A stretch of DNA of 6,759 nt from Lachnospiraceae bacterium UBA4316 (GTDB lineage Bacteria; Bacillota; Clostridia; Lachnospirales; Lachnospiraceae): the NCBI GenBank assembly GCA_002394535.1, contig DGUG01000039.1, forward strand, positions 1-6,759, given 5' to 3'. The position numbers and the translations under genes were made by a program. Below are positions 5,602 through 6,759 of the stretch, in pieces (position 1 is the first letter of the stretch; every line of letters starts with the position of its first letter). The notes beneath the pieces are model-generated. The model had not been told where the DNA came from. It ran no database searches and saw only the letters and a program-made list of their open reading frames with translations.

Positions 5602-6759
5602 TTAAATGACGTCCTTGAGCATCAGCTCTCCGAAGTCCTCGACAGAAGAATTTGCCGGCAGTATTCCCGAAATACGTCCGCCGGATACGATCGCTATACG
5701 ATCGCAGGTTGAACGCAGCTCTTCAAGCTCCGATGAAACCATTACAACGGTAACACCCGACTCGGCATTAAACTTTCTGAGCGCATCAAGGACAAGTGCC
5801 TTGGCACCTACATCTATTCCTCTTGTAGGCTCGGATACAAACAGGAGCTGTGGCTCCAAGGCAAAGGCCTTGGCAAGACATACCTTCTGCTGGTTTCCCC
5901 CGGAAAGCTCTCTTGCATTCTGCTTTGTACCCGTACACTTTATCTTAAGCTCATCTATATATTTCTCGGTAACTTCTCGGATAGCCTTTTCATCTCTCCA
6001 TTTGATCAGTCCTCCGAGATATTTCTTCAGAAACTTATTCTGTATCTGCATTGCCGGAAATGCCACATTCCACTCTAACGATTCGTCAAGCAGCAAACCT
6101 ACTCCCCGCCTGTCCTCGGAGACGAATGCGAAGGAGGAATCAAGGCATGCACGGGGGTTGTTGAGGGGGATGATTTTCCCTTCAAACTCGACCTTTCCGC
6201 CTGCTTCATACAGTCCCATGATCCCGTTGGGAATTCCGAGCTTGCCCTGTCCGGCAAGTCCGCCAATACCGAGTATCTCGCCCTTTTTGACTTCAAGAGA
6301 TACGTTTCTTACCGTCTCTCCCGGCATATCCACCCAGAGCCTGTCTATCTTCAGAACCGTAGGAGCATCTTCCGGGATCGTTCTTGCCCCCTCGTTAGTG
6401 CGGCCTTCGACGCTGCGCCCCACCATGCTCTTGGTAATGGATGCGACGGTCATGTTTTCTGCCTTCTCGCACTCCACTAGAACGCCGTCACGCATTACCG
6501 CAACCGTATTACATACCGATAATATTTCCTGTAATCTATGTGTAATGAAAATGACTGATATTCCACGCTCGGACATGCCGCGGATGCTGTCAAGAAGTGC
6601 CTCAGCTTCTTTTTCCGTAAGGACAGCCGTAGGCTCATCGAGTATCAGGAGCCGTAGCTGCTCTTTGGATAGCTCCCTTGCAATTTCCGTAAACTGCTTG
6701 TGTCCCACAGGCATGGTGTTTATCATCATGTGCCTGTCTATGGCAACGCCCATCTTCTC
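5602..6759 (-). CDS. Double-cassette sugar/nucleoside-type ABC importer ATPase, 5' end cut by window
   Basis: This is the C-terminal 385 residues of an RbsA/MglA/NupO-like ATPase. Family members have about 500 residues, so the first Walker A and Q-loop lie beyond the right edge, and the Met at 6753 is internal. Numbering from the edge codon, the first cassette shows a degenerate signature MPVGH (16-20), Walker B LLILDEPT (37-44) and the switch His in ITHR (72-75). The second shows an altered Walker A GLAGQGKL (167-174), SEDRRGVGLLLDESL (near 213-227), signature LSGGNQQ (285-291), altered Walker B FVSEPTRGID (307-316), and VSSEL (341-345) where a switch His would be. RbsA-type second cassettes often lack parts of the ATP site, so the whole protein is probably functional, hydrolysing ATP mainly at one site. 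It powers import through the two permeases encoded next. No binding-protein gene is in view. Confidence 0.94.
   Translation of the reverse strand, partial: EKMGVAIDRHMMINTMPVGHKQFTEIARELSKEQLRLLILDEPTAVLTEKEAEALLDSIRGMSERGISVIFITHRLQEILSVCNTVAVMRDGVLVECEKAENMTVASITKSMVGRSVEGRTNEGARTIPEDAPTVLKIDRLWVDMPGETVRNVSLEVKKGEILGIGGLAGQGKLGIPNGIMGLYEAGGKVEFEGKIIPLNNPRACLDSSFAFVSEDRRGVGLLLDESLEWNVAFPAMQIQNKFLKKYLGGLIKWRDEKAIREVTEKYIDELKIKCTGTKQNARELSGGNQQKVCLAKAFALEPQLLFVSEPTRGIDVGAKALVLDALRKFNAESGVTVVMVSSELEELRSTCDRIAIVSGGRISGILPANSSVEDFGELMLKDVI

Noticed and set aside
6099..6296. A 65-codon minus-strand frame inside the ATPase gene
   Set aside because: It is an alternative frame of the ATPase coding sequence, with no motif and no separate translation signal.

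Overview
All genes in this window lie on the minus strand, so transcription runs from the right edge to the left edge. The contents suggest a low-to-medium GC, strictly anaerobic Bacillota (Clostridia, probably Lachnospiraceae-like). The reasons are a tRNA-Trp-type T-box leader, strong AGGAG-type ribosome binding sites, and a flavodoxin/ferredoxin fusion protein typical of anaerobes. The genus cannot be read from the sequence.

Region 1 (6759 down to 2137) is a tightly packed operon. It starts outside the window and encodes a double-cassette RbsA/MglA/NupO-type ABC ATPase (5' end cut by the window), two homologous but distinct RbsC-type permeases, a small single-pass membrane-anchored protein with a very acidic tail, and an EFR1-type flavodoxin + 2[4Fe-4S] protein. 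Gene junctions are overlaps or short gaps (38 nt, a 4-nt ATGA overlap, 38 nt, 3 nt), so the genes are probably co-transcribed. The substrate-binding protein is not in view and probably lies upstream beyond the right edge. The substrate is unknown; sugar or nucleoside import is the family expectation. One ATPase composite site looks degenerate.

Region 2 (2140 down to 1816) is regulatory. A sigma-A-like promoter has a -35 box that overlaps the stop codon of the EFR1 gene. It is followed by a complete T-box leader with a UGG (Trp) specifier in Stem I, a UGGC antiterminator bulge whose C matches the G73 discriminator of tRNA-Trp, and a strong intrinsic terminator just before the first trp gene.

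Region 3 (1815 down to 1) is the start of a tryptophan biosynthesis operon: trpD, then trpC (3' end cut by the window). trpE and trpG do not precede trpD, so the anthranilate synthase genes must be elsewhere. Uncharged tRNA-Trp is expected to open the T-box terminator and switch on trpDC and whatever follows. No RNA genes, insertion sequences, CRISPR arrays or phage genes were seen.
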